A stretch of 39,010 bases of DNA from Lactiplantibacillus brownii (GCF_031085375.1 NZ_JAVCWF010000006.1:1-39010), one strand, 5' to 3'. Positions 1 to 8,687 are shown, counted from the stretch's first letter. Notes: a model not told the origin generated them from the letters alone. Program-made: numbers and translations.

Positions 1-121
1 GTATACCTAAGTAATTAATCGAGCATTGCAAGTGGCAAAGTTTCTCACCATTAAAAAAGCTTAGATATATTTAGATACAAATTTTTTGACGTTTTGAATA
101 TGTGATAATTAAAGTGTTTAA
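1..121 (+). promoter_or_regulatory. AT-rich flank with possible extended -10 box
   Basis: This AT-rich stretch holds no gene. It replaces the first half of citF, so it is foreign to the citrate locus. An extended -10-like TGTGATAAT lies at 101-109 and TTGACG at 86-91, but their spacing is too short for one standard promoter. TTAGATA is repeated at 61-67 and 71-77. I infer a recombination or insertion junction near 122; its origin is not visible. Confidence 0.3.
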
Positions 122-790
122 ATGGAACGAACCAGGTCACAACTTAACATTAAAGCGTCGTTTGCGCTTGGTGGGATCACGAAACCAACGGTCGACCTGC
201 TTAAAGAAGGCTTAGTTAACAAGGTCATGGACGTTCAAGATTTCGATAAGGGTGCGGCCGACTCGATGCATACGAACCCGAACCAACAGGAGATCGATGC
301 GTCCTGGTACGCCGATCCTGATAATAAAGGGGCGATGGTTGACCAATTAGACGTTGTGATCCTGTCCGCCTTGGAAATCGATACGAAGTTTAACGTCAAC
401 GTTATGACCGGTTCCGACGGTGTGATCCGGGGAGCCGTTGGTGGTCACCAGGACGCGGCGACGGCGAAATTAACGATCATTTCAGCGCCGCTGGTGCGTG
501 GTCGGATCGCCACGGTGGTTCCCGATGTTGCCACGGTCGTGACCCCCGGTGATTCAGTTGACGTCTTGGTCACGGAAGTGGGGATCGCCATCAACCCGAA
601 GCGCCAAGACCTGATTGACGCCATGAAGAAGGTTCCCGGTGTGCCAGTTTACACTATTGAAGAATTACAGCAACGTGCTGAAAAAATCGTTGGTGTGCCT
701 AAACCGCTAGAATATACGGATCAAACCGTTGCCCTCGTGGAATACCGCGACGGGACGTTGATCGATGCGATCAAGGCCGTCAAGGATTAG
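122..790 (+). pseudogene. citF: Citrate lyase alpha subunit, C-terminal part only
   Basis: The 222 residues match the C-terminal part of CitF, the acetyl-ACP:citrate ACP-transferase subunit of citrate lyase, which the family describes as about 510 residues. Visible family segments are [16 protein letters not shown] near the start, the glycine-rich [17 protein letters not shown] near residue 107, and [21 protein letters not shown] near 140. The first 55-60 percent is missing: the family-like sequence begins right after an ATG at 122 that has no ribosome binding site, and the upstream DNA is AT-rich and non-coding. Citrate lyase also needs CitD, CitE and CitC, none of which are in the window. 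I infer a non-functional remnant left by a deletion or insertion. Confidence 0.85.
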
Positions 791-811
791 TTAGTAATTG
801 ATCATTAGCTC

Positions 812-847
812 AACCGGTCGCGACAAGACGCCGCGACCGGTTTGTGT
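812..847 (+). terminator. Intrinsic terminator after citF remnant
   Basis: A perfect 11-bp inverted repeat, AACCGGTCGCG (812-822) and CGCGACCGGTT (832-842), is followed by TTGTGTTT. A TATAAT sequence at 855-860 lies just downstream and could start a separate citXG transcript, but no convincing -35 accompanies it. Confidence 0.6.
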
Positions 848-891
848 TTAACGGTATAATAATTAAGAGAATTGATGAGGAGGGGCCGCAG

Positions 892-1458
892 ATGACAACG
901 ATATTTGAGACGGGGGCACCACAAACGATTGCCCAGGTGTTAGCAAACAAGGACGCGCGTGCGGCGCTACAAGCTCAATTGGTGGCAACCAAGGCGCCAG
1001 CGACCATTGTCGTAGCGAAGCTCAACATTCCCGGTCCAATCAAGGCCAACCAAACGTTGAGTCGGGTCTTTACGGCGGGCATGGCAGCATGGCAAAACCG
1101 GCTGGCAACGGCGGACGTGTCGCAGACCATCTCGGCTGACTGGGATCAGCCGACCGGGCGGGAGCAGTTTGAAGTCGTTGCTGAGTCGGCGGCCGTCGTG
1201 AAACGGTTGGCAGTTCAGTTTGAGGACCAGTTCACACTTGGCCGCTTGTTCGACCTGGATGTGTTGACGGTCCAGGACGGTCAGGTCAAGCCGTTATCCC
1301 GGTCTGATTTTGACTTACCCGTGCGGACCTGCTTCATTTGTGGCCGACCAGCCAAGGAATGTGCGCGTTCACGGCGGCATAGTGTGGCCGAGCTACAAAC
1401 GATGATCAGTCAACGCGTTCAAGAATTTTTTGCGAAGGAGGGGCCGACCGATGCTTAA
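892..1458 (+). CDS. citX: Holo-citrate lyase synthase CitX
   Basis: CitX transfers the 2'-(5''-triphosphoribosyl)-3'-dephospho-CoA prosthetic group to the citrate lyase acyl carrier protein (CitD) in the cytoplasm. The protein has 188 residues, normal for the family. It shows the GRLFDLDV motif (117-124) and the C-terminal Cys/Arg cluster R-T-C-F-I-C-G-R-P-A-K-E-C-A-R-S-R-R-H (145-163). I chose ATG at 892 because GAGGAGGGG lies just upstream; an in-frame start at 844 would add 16 residues and lacks such a site. The stop overlaps the citG start by 8 bases, suggesting translational coupling. The gene is intact, but its target CitD is absent here and its neighbours are broken, so it may be decaying unless a citrate lyase exists elsewhere. 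Confidence 0.9.
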   Translation: MTTIFETGAPQTIAQVLANKDARAALQAQLVATKAPATIVVAKLNIPGPIKANQTLSRVFTAGMAAWQNRLATADVSQTISADWDQPTGREQFEVVAESAAVVKRLAVQFEDQFTLGRLFDLDVLTVQDGQVKPLSRSDFDLPVRTCFICGRPAKECARSRRHSVAELQTMISQRVQEFFAKEGPTDA

Positions 1459-2307
1459 GGGCGATCAACAGTTACCCGCGCTAGCATTACGGGCGCTGTT
1501 ATACGAGGTTTCCGTGACACCGAAACCGGGACTGGTCGATCCGACCGATCCCGGGCCCCATCCGGACATGACCGTCTTCACCTTTATTGATAGTGCGGTG
1601 AGTTTGCAGCCCTACTTCGAGCAATGCCGTCAAGCCGGCCATGATTTTGAGGGTGCCAATCTGCGGCAATTATTTCAACAAATTCGGCCAGCGGGTGTGC
1701 AAGCGGAGGCGACGATGTTTGCGGCGACGCGGGGGGTCAACACCCACAAAGGGGCGATCTTTTCGCTTGGGATCCTGGTTGCTGCCAGCGCGGTCGTTTT
1801 GCGACAGGCTCAACCGACGATCGCGGCGGTTTTTCAAACGGTGAAGGCAATGGTCCGGGGACTGGTCCATCACGATTTAGGAGCCCTTAATCGGCAGACG
1901 GCCCAGACTGCTGGTGAACGGCAGTACTTAAAGTACGGGCAGGGCGGGATTCGTGCCGAAGCCGAAGCCGGCTATCCCACGGTCGTTAACGTGGGGTTAC
2001 CCTTTTTACGGGAGCGGCGGGGGACCATCAATCAGCGTTTGTTGGATACGCTACTGATGATTGCGAGTCATACGAGTGACTCAAACCTAGTCAAGCGGGC
2101 CAAACCGTTGAGATTTTACCGTGGATGCAAGCACAGGCACAGCGGTACTTTGACTTAGGTGGGAGTACGACTAGTGAAGGCTGGGCCTTCTTAACGGACT
2201 TGAACCAGACTTTTGTTGCACGCAACCTTAGCTTGGGCGGGTCGGCCGACCTCTTGATTCTGACAATTTACGAGGCCCTCTTAGAAGGGACGTTAACGGC
2301 GGAATAA
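1451..2307 (+). pseudogene. citG: Triphosphoribosyl-dephospho-CoA synthase CitG, frameshifted
   Basis: CitG makes the prosthetic-group precursor of citrate lyase from ATP and dephospho-CoA. Family motifs are clear: EVSVTPKPGLVDP near the N-terminus, GVNTHKGAIFSLG in the middle, GIRAEAEAGYPTV, then DSNLVKR. After DSNLVKR the reading frame is lost around 2100-2112 and ends at 2158 in an unrelated tail. The expected C-terminus (EILPWMQAQAQRYFDLGG to EGTLTAE) continues in the -1 frame to 2307. One missing base restores a family-like sequence. This is either a true pseudogene or a sequencing error; decay of the adjacent citF favours the former. GAAGGAGGGG precedes the ATG. Confidence 0.88.
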
Positions 2308-2322
2308 GCGTTAATAATCAGT

Positions 2323-2366
2323 AAAAAAACAGGTTTGTCGAATTTTTTCGACAAACCTGGTTTTTT
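2323..2366 (+). terminator. Bidirectional intrinsic terminator
   Basis: A perfect 13-bp stem, CAGGTTTGTCGAA (2330-2342) and TTCGACAAACCTG (2347-2359), has a TTTT loop, an A7 run on its left and TTTTTT on its right. It can stop citXG transcription rightward and the rpiR transcript leftward. Confidence 0.92.
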
Positions 2367-2371
2367 GAGTT

Positions 2372-3196
2372 TTATGCGTGCCGGCCCAGTTTGTTATCGG
2401 TGATCAGGTCGATCGTCCGGTTCATCTGGTCACGGTAGTCGGCATTTTCGAGCAACATGGCCGCGATAATGTCTAGCGCGTAGGTGATGGCGAACTGGGA
2501 GTTCACGAAACGCGAGTTATTAACGAATTTACTATTCTTCACTTGGATGGTTAAATCGCTCAAAGCCGCGAGGTGACTGTTTTCATCAGAAGTGATCGAA
2601 ATCACTTTTGCGGATTTCTTTTTGGCGAGGGCCACCGAATTATTCACTTCGTCGGTTTCCCCCGTTAGTGAAATGGCGAGGATCACGTCATCGGGCTGCA
2701 TAATGCCCCCGCTGATGTACATGACGTGCGTATCGGTCATCGAAAACGCGGCGATACCCATCCGCAGTAAGCGTTGGGTCATTTCTTGAGCGGTGTAACC
2801 GGAACTGCCCAGTCCGAACAAGTAGACCCGCCGAGCATGGGAGATCAAGTTGACGGCGGTCTGCAGTTCATCAGTATAGAGTCGTTCCCAGGTTCCGCTG
2901 AGGATCTTTTGGTAGTAGTTGTAGACTTGATCGGCAACCGTGTCCGTTTGACTGACGACGGGGGCCTTGGGAGCGGGACTTTCCGCTAACTGGAGTTTAA
3001 AGTTGTAAAAGTTTGTGCAGCACATTTTTTTGACGAAACGGGTGATCGTGGCGTTGCTCACGTCCACGGTCTTTGCCAAGCTCGAAATGGTCATTTTCTG
3101 CACTTCTTTTGGTGACTGAATGACCTTTAACGCGACTTTACGTTCCTGCCGCGAAAGGGTGGGGTACTGCTCTTCAACTGTGCTGACAATGCTCAT
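2372..3196 (-). CDS. RpiR/MurR-family transcriptional regulator
   Basis: This 274-residue protein has the two-domain RpiR layout: an N-terminal HTH_6 domain (about 1-77, with TISSLAKTVDVSNATITRFVKKM as the helix-turn-helix) and a C-terminal SIS sugar-phosphate binding domain (about 105-240, with VYLFGLGSSGYTAQ and ILAISLTGETDEV). Family members sense sugar phosphates and control nearby sugar or nucleoside catabolism. It lies downstream of the nucleoside hydrolase gene on the same strand, separated by 87 bases, so the pair may be co-transcribed. Its target could be that gene or the inositol cluster; the sequence does not decide. The ATG at 3196 has only a weak GGAATG upstream. Confidence 0.88.
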   Translation of the reverse strand: MSIVSTVEEQYPTLSRQERKVALKVIQSPKEVQKMTISSLAKTVDVSNATITRFVKKMCCTNFYNFKLQLAESPAPKAPVVSQTDTVADQVYNYYQKILSGTWERLYTDELQTAVNLISHARRVYLFGLGSSGYTAQEMTQRLLRMGIAAFSMTDTHVMYISGGIMQPDDVILAISLTGETDEVNNSVALAKKKSAKVISITSDENSHLAALSDLTIQVKNSKFVNNSRFVNSQFAITYALDIIAAMLLENADYRDQMNRTIDLITDNKLGRHA

Positions 3197-3283
3197 AACG
3201 GCTTCATTCCAATCTATTTCCCAATATTAACGCTACAATACCATAGATTCCGTCGAATTCAAATAACCGGGTCGGTTAGAGCG

Positions 3284-4222
3284 TTACTTCGTGCTAAAAG
3301 ATTTAATACTATCAATGACGAGGTCGGCAAACCACTGGCGATCGATGTGGAAGAGGACGTTGGCGTTGGGTTTACGGTTGGTAATGTGATAATAGTCGAT
3401 CACCGTTTCACCAGCGGTCAGTTCGCCCTTAGTTTCGACCGCGACGTTGCAACGTTGACTCTCAAATTTTGTGGGATCGATCAACCAGGCGACCGTACAC
3501 GGGTCGTAGAGTGGTAACCCCTTAAAGTTCCAGTGCTGATGGTCAAAGGACATCCCGTAGAAGTCGAGCAGTCCGCCCATCACATCGGCGACCGGGTTCT
3601 TGATCTTATGGATCTTTTTGATTTCTTCGGGTAATAATTGGGCTTCAAAGTCGACGTTTAATGGTGCTAACACGATGGGAATTCCCGATTCCATGACGAT
3701 TTTAGCCGCTTCGGGATCCACTTGAATATTGAATTCGGTCGTGGGGCCCCAGTTGCCTAGACCCATGCCGCCCCCGAGGATCACGATCTGCTTGATACTC
3801 GACCGGAGCTCAAAGTGGACCGAAAGGAAGAGGGCGACGTTGGTGCAGGGGCCGGTGACCACGAGAGTTACTTTTTTCTGATGAGTGGATAAGATTTTAG
3901 CCATAAGTTCAGTAGCGGGAATGCCCTGTGAGAAGAAGTCGGGATTCGGCAGGGTCGCGCCGTCAAGCCCGGTGATGCCGTGCATGCTGATCCCGGAAAT
4001 CAGATCCCGGGTCAGCGGCTTAGCGTTACCGGAAGCGACGGGGATGTCTTCACGTTTCATCAGGGTTAAAAGGGACATGGCATTGCGTAGTGTTTGGCTA
4101 TGTTTTTGATTACCGGCCGAAGTTGTAACCGCTAACAAATTAATGTTTTTTGAAGCGACTGCAATCATTAAGGCAATCGCGTCGTCGTGACCGGGGTCAC
4201 AATCTAAAATAATATCTTCCAA
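3284..4222 (-). CDS. Inosine/uridine-preferring nucleoside hydrolase
   Basis: The protein splits ribonucleosides into base and ribose in the cytoplasm. The N-terminal calcium-binding motif DCDPGHDDAIAL (6-17) is diagnostic, and a Rih-like core follows (SGNAKPL, GITGLDGATLP, VTGPCTNVALFL, ILGGGMGLGNWGPTTEFNIQVDPEAA in pieces, then the C-terminal PLYDPCTVAWLID). I chose the TTG at 4222, giving 312 residues, because GGAG sits 9 bases upstream; the TTG at 4237 has no such site. Relatives are about 310 residues long. The rpiR gene follows. The exact substrate cannot be read from the sequence; ribosylpyrimidines and purines are both possible. Confidence 0.9.
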   Translation of the reverse strand: MEDIILDCDPGHDDAIALMIAVASKNINLLAVTTSAGNQKHSQTLRNAMSLLTLMKREDIPVASGNAKPLTRDLISGISMHGITGLDGATLPNPDFFSQGIPATELMAKILSTHQKKVTLVVTGPCTNVALFLSVHFELRSSIKQIVILGGGMGLGNWGPTTEFNIQVDPEAAKIVMESGIPIVLAPLNVDFEAQLLPEEIKKIHKIKNPVADVMGGLLDFYGMSFDHQHWNFKGLPLYDPCTVAWLIDPTKFESQRCNVAVETKGELTAGETVIDYYHITNRKPNANVLFHIDRQWFADLVIDSIKSFSTK

Positions 4223-4327
4223 TGTTCTCAGCTCCAATTAATATCGTTAAAAAGTTGGTTAAGTTGGCCTTTCGACGGCCTTCGTGAAAGACTGAATATA
4301 ATCGTTTGCTTTTCTTACTATTAATAA

Positions 4328-4333
4328 TTATAG
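4328..4333 (-). promoter_or_regulatory. Possible -10 box for nucleoside hydrolase
   Basis: On the minus strand TATAAT occurs within GTACTATAATTA, about 105 bases upstream of the hydrolase start. The -35 match is poor. Between 4223 and 4550 I see no gene, only this box and the terminator at 4406-4466. Confidence 0.35.
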
Positions 4334-4405
4334 TACAAGTTAGTTATTAATATAAGGGCCTGACCATGCACCCGAGACAAGGTCAGCCGGTTTAATTTTG
4401 ATAAT

Positions 4406-4466
4406 AAAAACACCAGCCACGTTACGACCGAAGTGTAACTTAAGTAACGTGGTCGGTGCTTTTTTA
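4406..4466 (-). terminator. Terminator of the leftward inositol operon
   Basis: CCACGTTAC (4417-4425) pairs with GTAACGTGG (4444-4452) and the stem extends outward through CACC and GGTG with a mismatch. T runs flank both sides (TTTTTATTAT on the minus strand, CTTTTTT on the plus strand). It lies about 85 bases beyond the MDR oxidoreductase stop codon and is the likely end of that operon. Confidence 0.75.
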
Positions 4467-4550
4467 TCAATTCATAATTATTATTGAATGATTATTTTTT
4501 ATACCGTTGTTACCACTAATAATTTTAACAGAAAGCGGTGCGGGGTGCGA

Positions 4551-5483
4551 TCAAAGTGTCACGATGACTTTACCATCAGGGTTACCGCCCTCAACGAGGT
4601 CCTGACCCTTTCGGATACCATCCAGAGTGAATGATTCCAAACGATCAATGGAAACGTGTAACTGATCATTTTGGATCATTAAGGCGATGGCGGCAAAAGC
4701 GTCACTGTCGCGGTATTCGCGTCGAGGGATGACCTGCTTATAAGCAACGTCCGGCTTGGCCTGACGATCCTGTGGCAGGGTGGTCAGTGAGACGTAGGTC
4801 CCGTGGGGCTTAACGATACTTAACCCGGCCGTCGCGGCACCACTGTTAGTGGCATCGATCAGGATGTCGGCCATGTCGGCGAATTTAGCGCTGACCCGTT
4901 CGGTATCGTAGGCTCCAAATTCGGACGCACCCAAGCCCAAGACGGTTTCCCGGGAGCTTTCCGTATCGGTTCCAATGACGTATAACCCAAGGGCCTTCGC
5001 CATTTGAACCAACATGGAACCGACCCCACCGGAAGAGCCTAGAATAACGATCGTTTGCCCCTGCTTAACGTGGGCAATGTGCACCAGCGTATTGTAGGAC
5101 GTGATCCCGGACAATGGTAAGCCGGCCGCTTCATACGGGTTGTACTTCTTGGGCCGAAGTCCTAAATGGTCCGTTGAAACCTTAAAGTATTCCGCGTAAG
5201 TCCCGATACCGGGGCGGGCGAGCACGTCATCGCCGAGGTCGTAATCGTGGACGTTGGTGCCCAGCTTGACGATCCGACCGACCGCGTCGGTTCCGAGAAT
5301 GGTCGGGAACAACATGGTGACGCTGTTCCGGAAAGTTCCGTTACGCACGGCAATGTCGAATGCGTTAATGGCAAACGCCGACGTTTTGACGAGGACTTCG
5401 TTGGGCCGCAGTTTTGGCACCGGGAGTTCCAGCTCTTCCATAACGTTAGAGTTACCGTATTGATTAAAACCAAATGCTTTCAA
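4551..5483 (-). CDS. Zinc-independent MDR oxidoreductase (quinone-oxidoreductase-like)
   Basis: A medium-chain dehydrogenase/reductase of about 310 residues. The N-terminal GroES-like part contains KAFGFNQYGN and LRPNEVLVKTSAFAINAFDIAVRNG. The Rossmann part contains the NAD(P)H-binding ILGSSGGVGSMLVQMAKALG near residue 150. The structural zinc-binding cysteine cluster of alcohol dehydrogenases is absent, which places it with quinone-oxidoreductase-like enzymes. I prefer the TTG at 5483 (protein starting MKAFGFNQYG, as in relatives): GGAGG is 7-8 bases upstream of it but only one base from the alternative ATG at 5489. It is the last gene of the leftward inositol operon, 21 bases after the HbpS-like gene. 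The substrate is unknown; an enone or keto intermediate of inositol breakdown is speculation. Confidence 0.85.
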   Translation of the reverse strand: MKAFGFNQYGNSNVMEELELPVPKLRPNEVLVKTSAFAINAFDIAVRNGTFRNSVTMLFPTILGTDAVGRIVKLGTNVHDYDLGDDVLARPGIGTYAEYFKVSTDHLGLRPKKYNPYEAAGLPLSGITSYNTLVHIAHVKQGQTIVILGSSGGVGSMLVQMAKALGLYVIGTDTESSRETVLGLGASEFGAYDTERVSAKFADMADILIDATNSGAATAGLSIVKPHGTYVSLTTLPQDRQAKPDVAYKQVIPRREYRDSDAFAAIALMIQNDQLHVSIDRLESFTLDGIRKGQDLVEGGNPDGKVIVTL

Positions 5484-5504
5484 GTCCATCCCTCCAAACG
5501 TTGA

Positions 5505-5969
5505 TTAAGCTTGTTGCGCCTTCAAATCGAGCAAGGCGTTGTAAGCTAATTCGTGATCTTCTTCATCAGTTAACCCAGAAACGATCAAGCTACCAATGAT
5601 CCCGGTGTTGGTGATCCCGATTGGGAAACCACCACCAACGATGGCGAAGTCTTTCGGGCTTAACCCGCTACCCTTGTAGAAACTGTCAGGATCGTCCGCG
5701 TAAACGGCCTTTTCAAAGAGGGAACTGTGATCGAACGCGTCGACGACGTTGGCCTTCTTTTGGATCCATAAATTATTTTCGTGCGTGGTTTGGGTGCCGG
5801 CGTGGAAGAAGACTTCCCGCTTGTTGATCGTGATTAAAATGCAGACCCGTTCAAAGTCGGCTTTTCCGATCTTGCGGAGACTGTCAACCAACGGATCAAC
5901 GTCCGCTAAATTGAAGTGGCTGAGCAAAGCTTGGTTTTCCTGGTTTGCGATTTCGTCTGTAGTGAGCAT
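5505..5969 (-). CDS. HbpS/GlcG-like small protein (UPF0303 / heme-degrading domain)
   Basis: This 154-residue protein resembles the GlcG/HbpS superfamily, including the UPF0303 group: the segment GLSPKDFAIVGGGFPI, then GIIGSLIVSGLTDEEDHELAYNAL is the characteristic C-terminal half. Members form small cytoplasmic oligomers; some bind heme or occur beside glycolate and propanediol enzymes, but the role of UPF0303 proteins is not established. No signal peptide is visible. It lies between a Gfo/Idh/MocA dehydrogenase (29-base gap) and an MDR oxidoreductase, which suggests an accessory part in the same catabolic operon. AGAAAGAGG precedes the ATG. Confidence 0.75.
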   Translation of the reverse strand: MLTTDEIANQENQALLSHFNLADVDPLVDSLRKIGKADFERVCILITINKREVFFHAGTQTTHENNLWIQKKANVVDAFDHSSLFEKAVYADDPDSFYKGSGLSPKDFAIVGGGFPIGITNTGIIGSLIVSGLTDEEDHELAYNALLDLKAQQA

Positions 5970-5998
5970 TTAAAAAACCTCTTTCTAAAATATAATGC

Positions 5999-7024
5999 CT
6001 ATTCCAATGGGTATGACGTATCAACCTTTTGTGGTAAGCCGGTTTCAAGGGACTTCTTAGCAGCAACGGCGGCCCGTTGTGCCATGATAACGTCGCGGCC
6101 TTCTGCAACCAATGGTTCGTCTTTCAAGATTGAACGAACGAAGGCTTTCATTTCAGCAGTGTAGGCTTCACGGTAACGTTCCTTGAAGATTGGAAGTGGC
6201 TTTTGTAATTCTTCGTTCTTGTTGTTGTAAAGTTCAACGGTACTGTTGCTTACGTTTTCAGCTTTCAGCATCCCTTCGGAGCCAAAGACTTCAACCCGTT
6301 GGTCATAGCCGTAAACGGCCCGACGACTGTTATCAATTAACCCGTAAGTCCCGTTTTCGAATTGAAGAACGAGGGCTAAGGTATCGATATCATCGATGTC
6401 CTTCAAGGTTGGGTCGATTAAAGTACCACCCTTAGCATACACCTCTGAGATGTTGCTGTTCATCATGTAACGCGCCATATCGAAATCGTGCATGGTGAAG
6501 TCGAATAATAATCCACCGATCCGTTGAATTAAATCGTGTGGCAGTAAGTCAGGGTCGCGGGAAGTGACTTTAACGATTTGAGGAGTCCCAATCTTACCAT
6601 TGCGAACGCCTTCGTAGACGTTCCGGAATTGAGGGTCCATCCGACGGTTAAATCCGATTTGGAGTTTAACGCCGGCCTTTTTAACTTCGCGTAAAACGTT
6701 TAAGCTGGCTTCTTCGACTTGGTTCATACTCAATGGTTTTTCACAGAAGATGTTCTTCCCGGCTTTAGCAGCAGCCGTAACGATCTCTTCGTGGGTGTTT
6801 GTTGACGTAAAAATGAAAACGGTGTCAACTTTCGGGTTGTTGAGGATGTCATGGTAGTCGCGGGTCTGATTCGTGATTCCGATATCATTTAAATGTTCGG
6901 AAACGTTTTCAATGAAGACGTCGGCAACTTGTTCGATCACAATTTCTGGGATCGTCATTAAGTTCTTCAGATGCATTTGACCGGCGCGGCCTAAACCAAT
7001 AATACCTGCATGTACTTTTTCCAT
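5999..7024 (-). CDS. Gfo/Idh/MocA dehydrogenase, inositol 2-dehydrogenase-like
   Basis: An NAD(P)-dependent dehydrogenase of 341 residues. The N-terminal Rossmann motif GIIGLGRAGQMH (7-18) is followed by the family's FCEKPLSM (lysine of the EKP motif, near 96) and by the C-terminal GGLLFDFTMHDFDMARY, which carries the Asp and His expected for catalysis. It closely resembles the product at 8908-9936 across the divergent promoter (both have GFNRR near 125, SRDP, and NSRRAVYGYDQR versus NSRQAVYGYDQR). Most likely it oxidises myo-inositol or an isomer to an inosose. It is the second gene of the leftward operon, and GGTGG precedes its ATG. The exact substrate and cofactor cannot be fixed from the sequence. 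Confidence 0.85.
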   Translation of the reverse strand: MEKVHAGIIGLGRAGQMHLKNLMTIPEIVIEQVADVFIENVSEHLNDIGITNQTRDYHDILNNPKVDTVFIFTSTNTHEEIVTAAAKAGKNIFCEKPLSMNQVEEASLNVLREVKKAGVKLQIGFNRRMDPQFRNVYEGVRNGKIGTPQIVKVTSRDPDLLPHDLIQRIGGLLFDFTMHDFDMARYMMNSNISEVYAKGGTLIDPTLKDIDDIDTLALVLQFENGTYGLIDNSRRAVYGYDQRVEVFGSEGMLKAENVSNSTVELYNNKNEELQKPLPIFKERYREAYTAEMKAFVRSILKDEPLVAEGRDVIMAQRAAVAAKKSLETGLPQKVDTSYPLE

Positions 7025-7076
7025 AATATAAAACCACCTTAGTAAATATTTTTAAATAGTTAATACCCAAATTAAA

Positions 7077-8543
7077 TTATTTATCTTCCGGTTTAACCCC
7101 GGAAGCGTCGCCGTACTTGAATTCCATTTGAATGAGTTCAAGTGATTTGCCCCGTGTTTCAGGCGCGCACTTATAGGCGAAGATAAAGGAAAGAATGTTG
7201 AAACCAACGAAGATCAAGAAGGTCCAGGTCATCCCGACAGCACTGAGCAGAACCGGGAAGAAGTAACCAACTAAGAAGTTCGCAAACCAGAGGAAGAACG
7301 TTGAAACGCCCATCCCAAGGCCCCGCAAGTTTTGCGGGAAGATCTCTGACAAGAGTAACCAAACTAACGGTGAAATAAATCCTTGGAAGAACCCGAGGAA
7401 CATCATCGTGCAAAGCACAACGTAGATCGGTAGTAACGGGCTCTTGCTAAGAAAGGCTGAAATCAACACGATGAGTAGTAATGAAATCGTCGTCCCAATG
7501 ATCCCGAACATCAACATGCTCCGCCGGTTAACGCGGTTCATGATCGACATCCCAATGAAAGTGGCGATCACGGAAACAATCCCGTTCCCGATGTTGGCGA
7601 TCAGGGCCGCATTATGGGCGAAACCAGCCTGGGTCAAAATCGTGGTGCCGTAATACATCATGATGTTGATCCCGATAAATTGTTGCATGACGCCGAGGCC
7701 GATCCCGATAAAGACAAGGCGCCGAATCCATGGCGTGGTCAAGTCTTTAAAGGTTGCCTGCTTGATTTCACTTTCCTGGTTCAACGTGTCTTGAATCTGG
7801 CTGATCTCATCCTTACAGTCCTTTTCCCGAGGCCGGATCCGCTTTAACGCGTCGAGCGCGTCGTCAAGTTTATTGACCATTACTAACCAGCGCGGGGATT
7901 CAGGAACGATCATCATCCCGAAGAATAACAGGACGGCGGGAATCATCCCAAAGCCGATCATGTAGCGCCAGATATGGGAGATGTGACCGAACCAGTTCCC
8001 GAGAATGGCGTTAACGATGAAGGCGAGCAGTTGGCCAGTAACGATCATTAATTCGTTTTGCGTGACCAAGCGACCCCGAATTGAAGGCGTGGAAATCTCG
8101 GACAAGTACGTTGGGACGATAACCGATGCGCCCCCGACAGCTAAGCCCAAGAGTGCACGGAAGATGATCATCAACAGGGCGTTGGGTGCGACCGCACAAG
8201 CTAAGGTACAAAAGAAGAATAGGACTGATAGGTACTTTAATAGTCGCCGCCGCCCAATTCGGTCGGATAACCGACCCGCTAAGACGGCCCCGAACGCGGC
8301 CCCGAGGGTGATCCCACTGGTAACCAACCCTTCATTACTTGATGAAAGGTTTAATTCCTGCGGGGTCGCCATGTAACCGATGGCCCCATTAATCACACCG
8401 GTATCGACCCCAAACAATAAGCCGCCAAGCGTTGAGATCAACGCGATGTGTTTTAAATTGTGCCCGGCATTTTGATTAACTTCATCATTAGTAGAAGAAT
8501 CCAGCGGGACTTTGTCATCTCTGACCACTTTTTCTTCGGACAT
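7077..8543 (-). CDS. iolT: MFS sugar-porter, probable inositol transporter IolT
   Basis: A 488-residue major facilitator of the sugar porter family, with 12 predicted membrane helices. Signature motifs include GGLLFGVDTGVINGA in helix 1, GRLSDRIGRRRLL between helices 2 and 3, PESPRWL before the central loop, and PETRGKSLE at the C-terminus. It would import myo-inositol by proton symport; the cluster context supports inositol over hexoses. The ATG at 8543 is chosen because AGGAGG lies 7 bases upstream; an upstream extension of 43 codons is promoter DNA. It is the first gene of the leftward operon, driven by the promoter at 8688-8716. A second transporter of the same family ends the rightward operon. 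Confidence 0.88.
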   Translation of the reverse strand: MSEEKVVRDDKVPLDSSTNDEVNQNAGHNLKHIALISTLGGLLFGVDTGVINGAIGYMATPQELNLSSSNEGLVTSGITLGAAFGAVLAGRLSDRIGRRRLLKYLSVLFFFCTLACAVAPNALLMIIFRALLGLAVGGASVIVPTYLSEISTPSIRGRLVTQNELMIVTGQLLAFIVNAILGNWFGHISHIWRYMIGFGMIPAVLLFFGMMIVPESPRWLVMVNKLDDALDALKRIRPREKDCKDEISQIQDTLNQESEIKQATFKDLTTPWIRRLVFIGIGLGVMQQFIGINIMMYYGTTILTQAGFAHNAALIANIGNGIVSVIATFIGMSIMNRVNRRSMLMFGIIGTTISLLLIVLISAFLSKSPLLPIYVVLCTMMFLGFFQGFISPLVWLLLSEIFPQNLRGLGMGVSTFFLWFANFLVGYFFPVLLSAVGMTWTFLIFVGFNILSFIFAYKCAPETRGKSLELIQMEFKYGDASGVKPEDK

Positions 8544-8687
8544 AATCGTTCCTCCTAAATAACAAACCGTTCTATTAATTTTGTTTATACCCTTATAAAT
8601 GGAATACAAGTGAGTAGCTAATGGCGCCATAACAACATTTAAACAATCGTTACTGTGTGAACAAAGCACCATTTGAATTCCCCTGCT

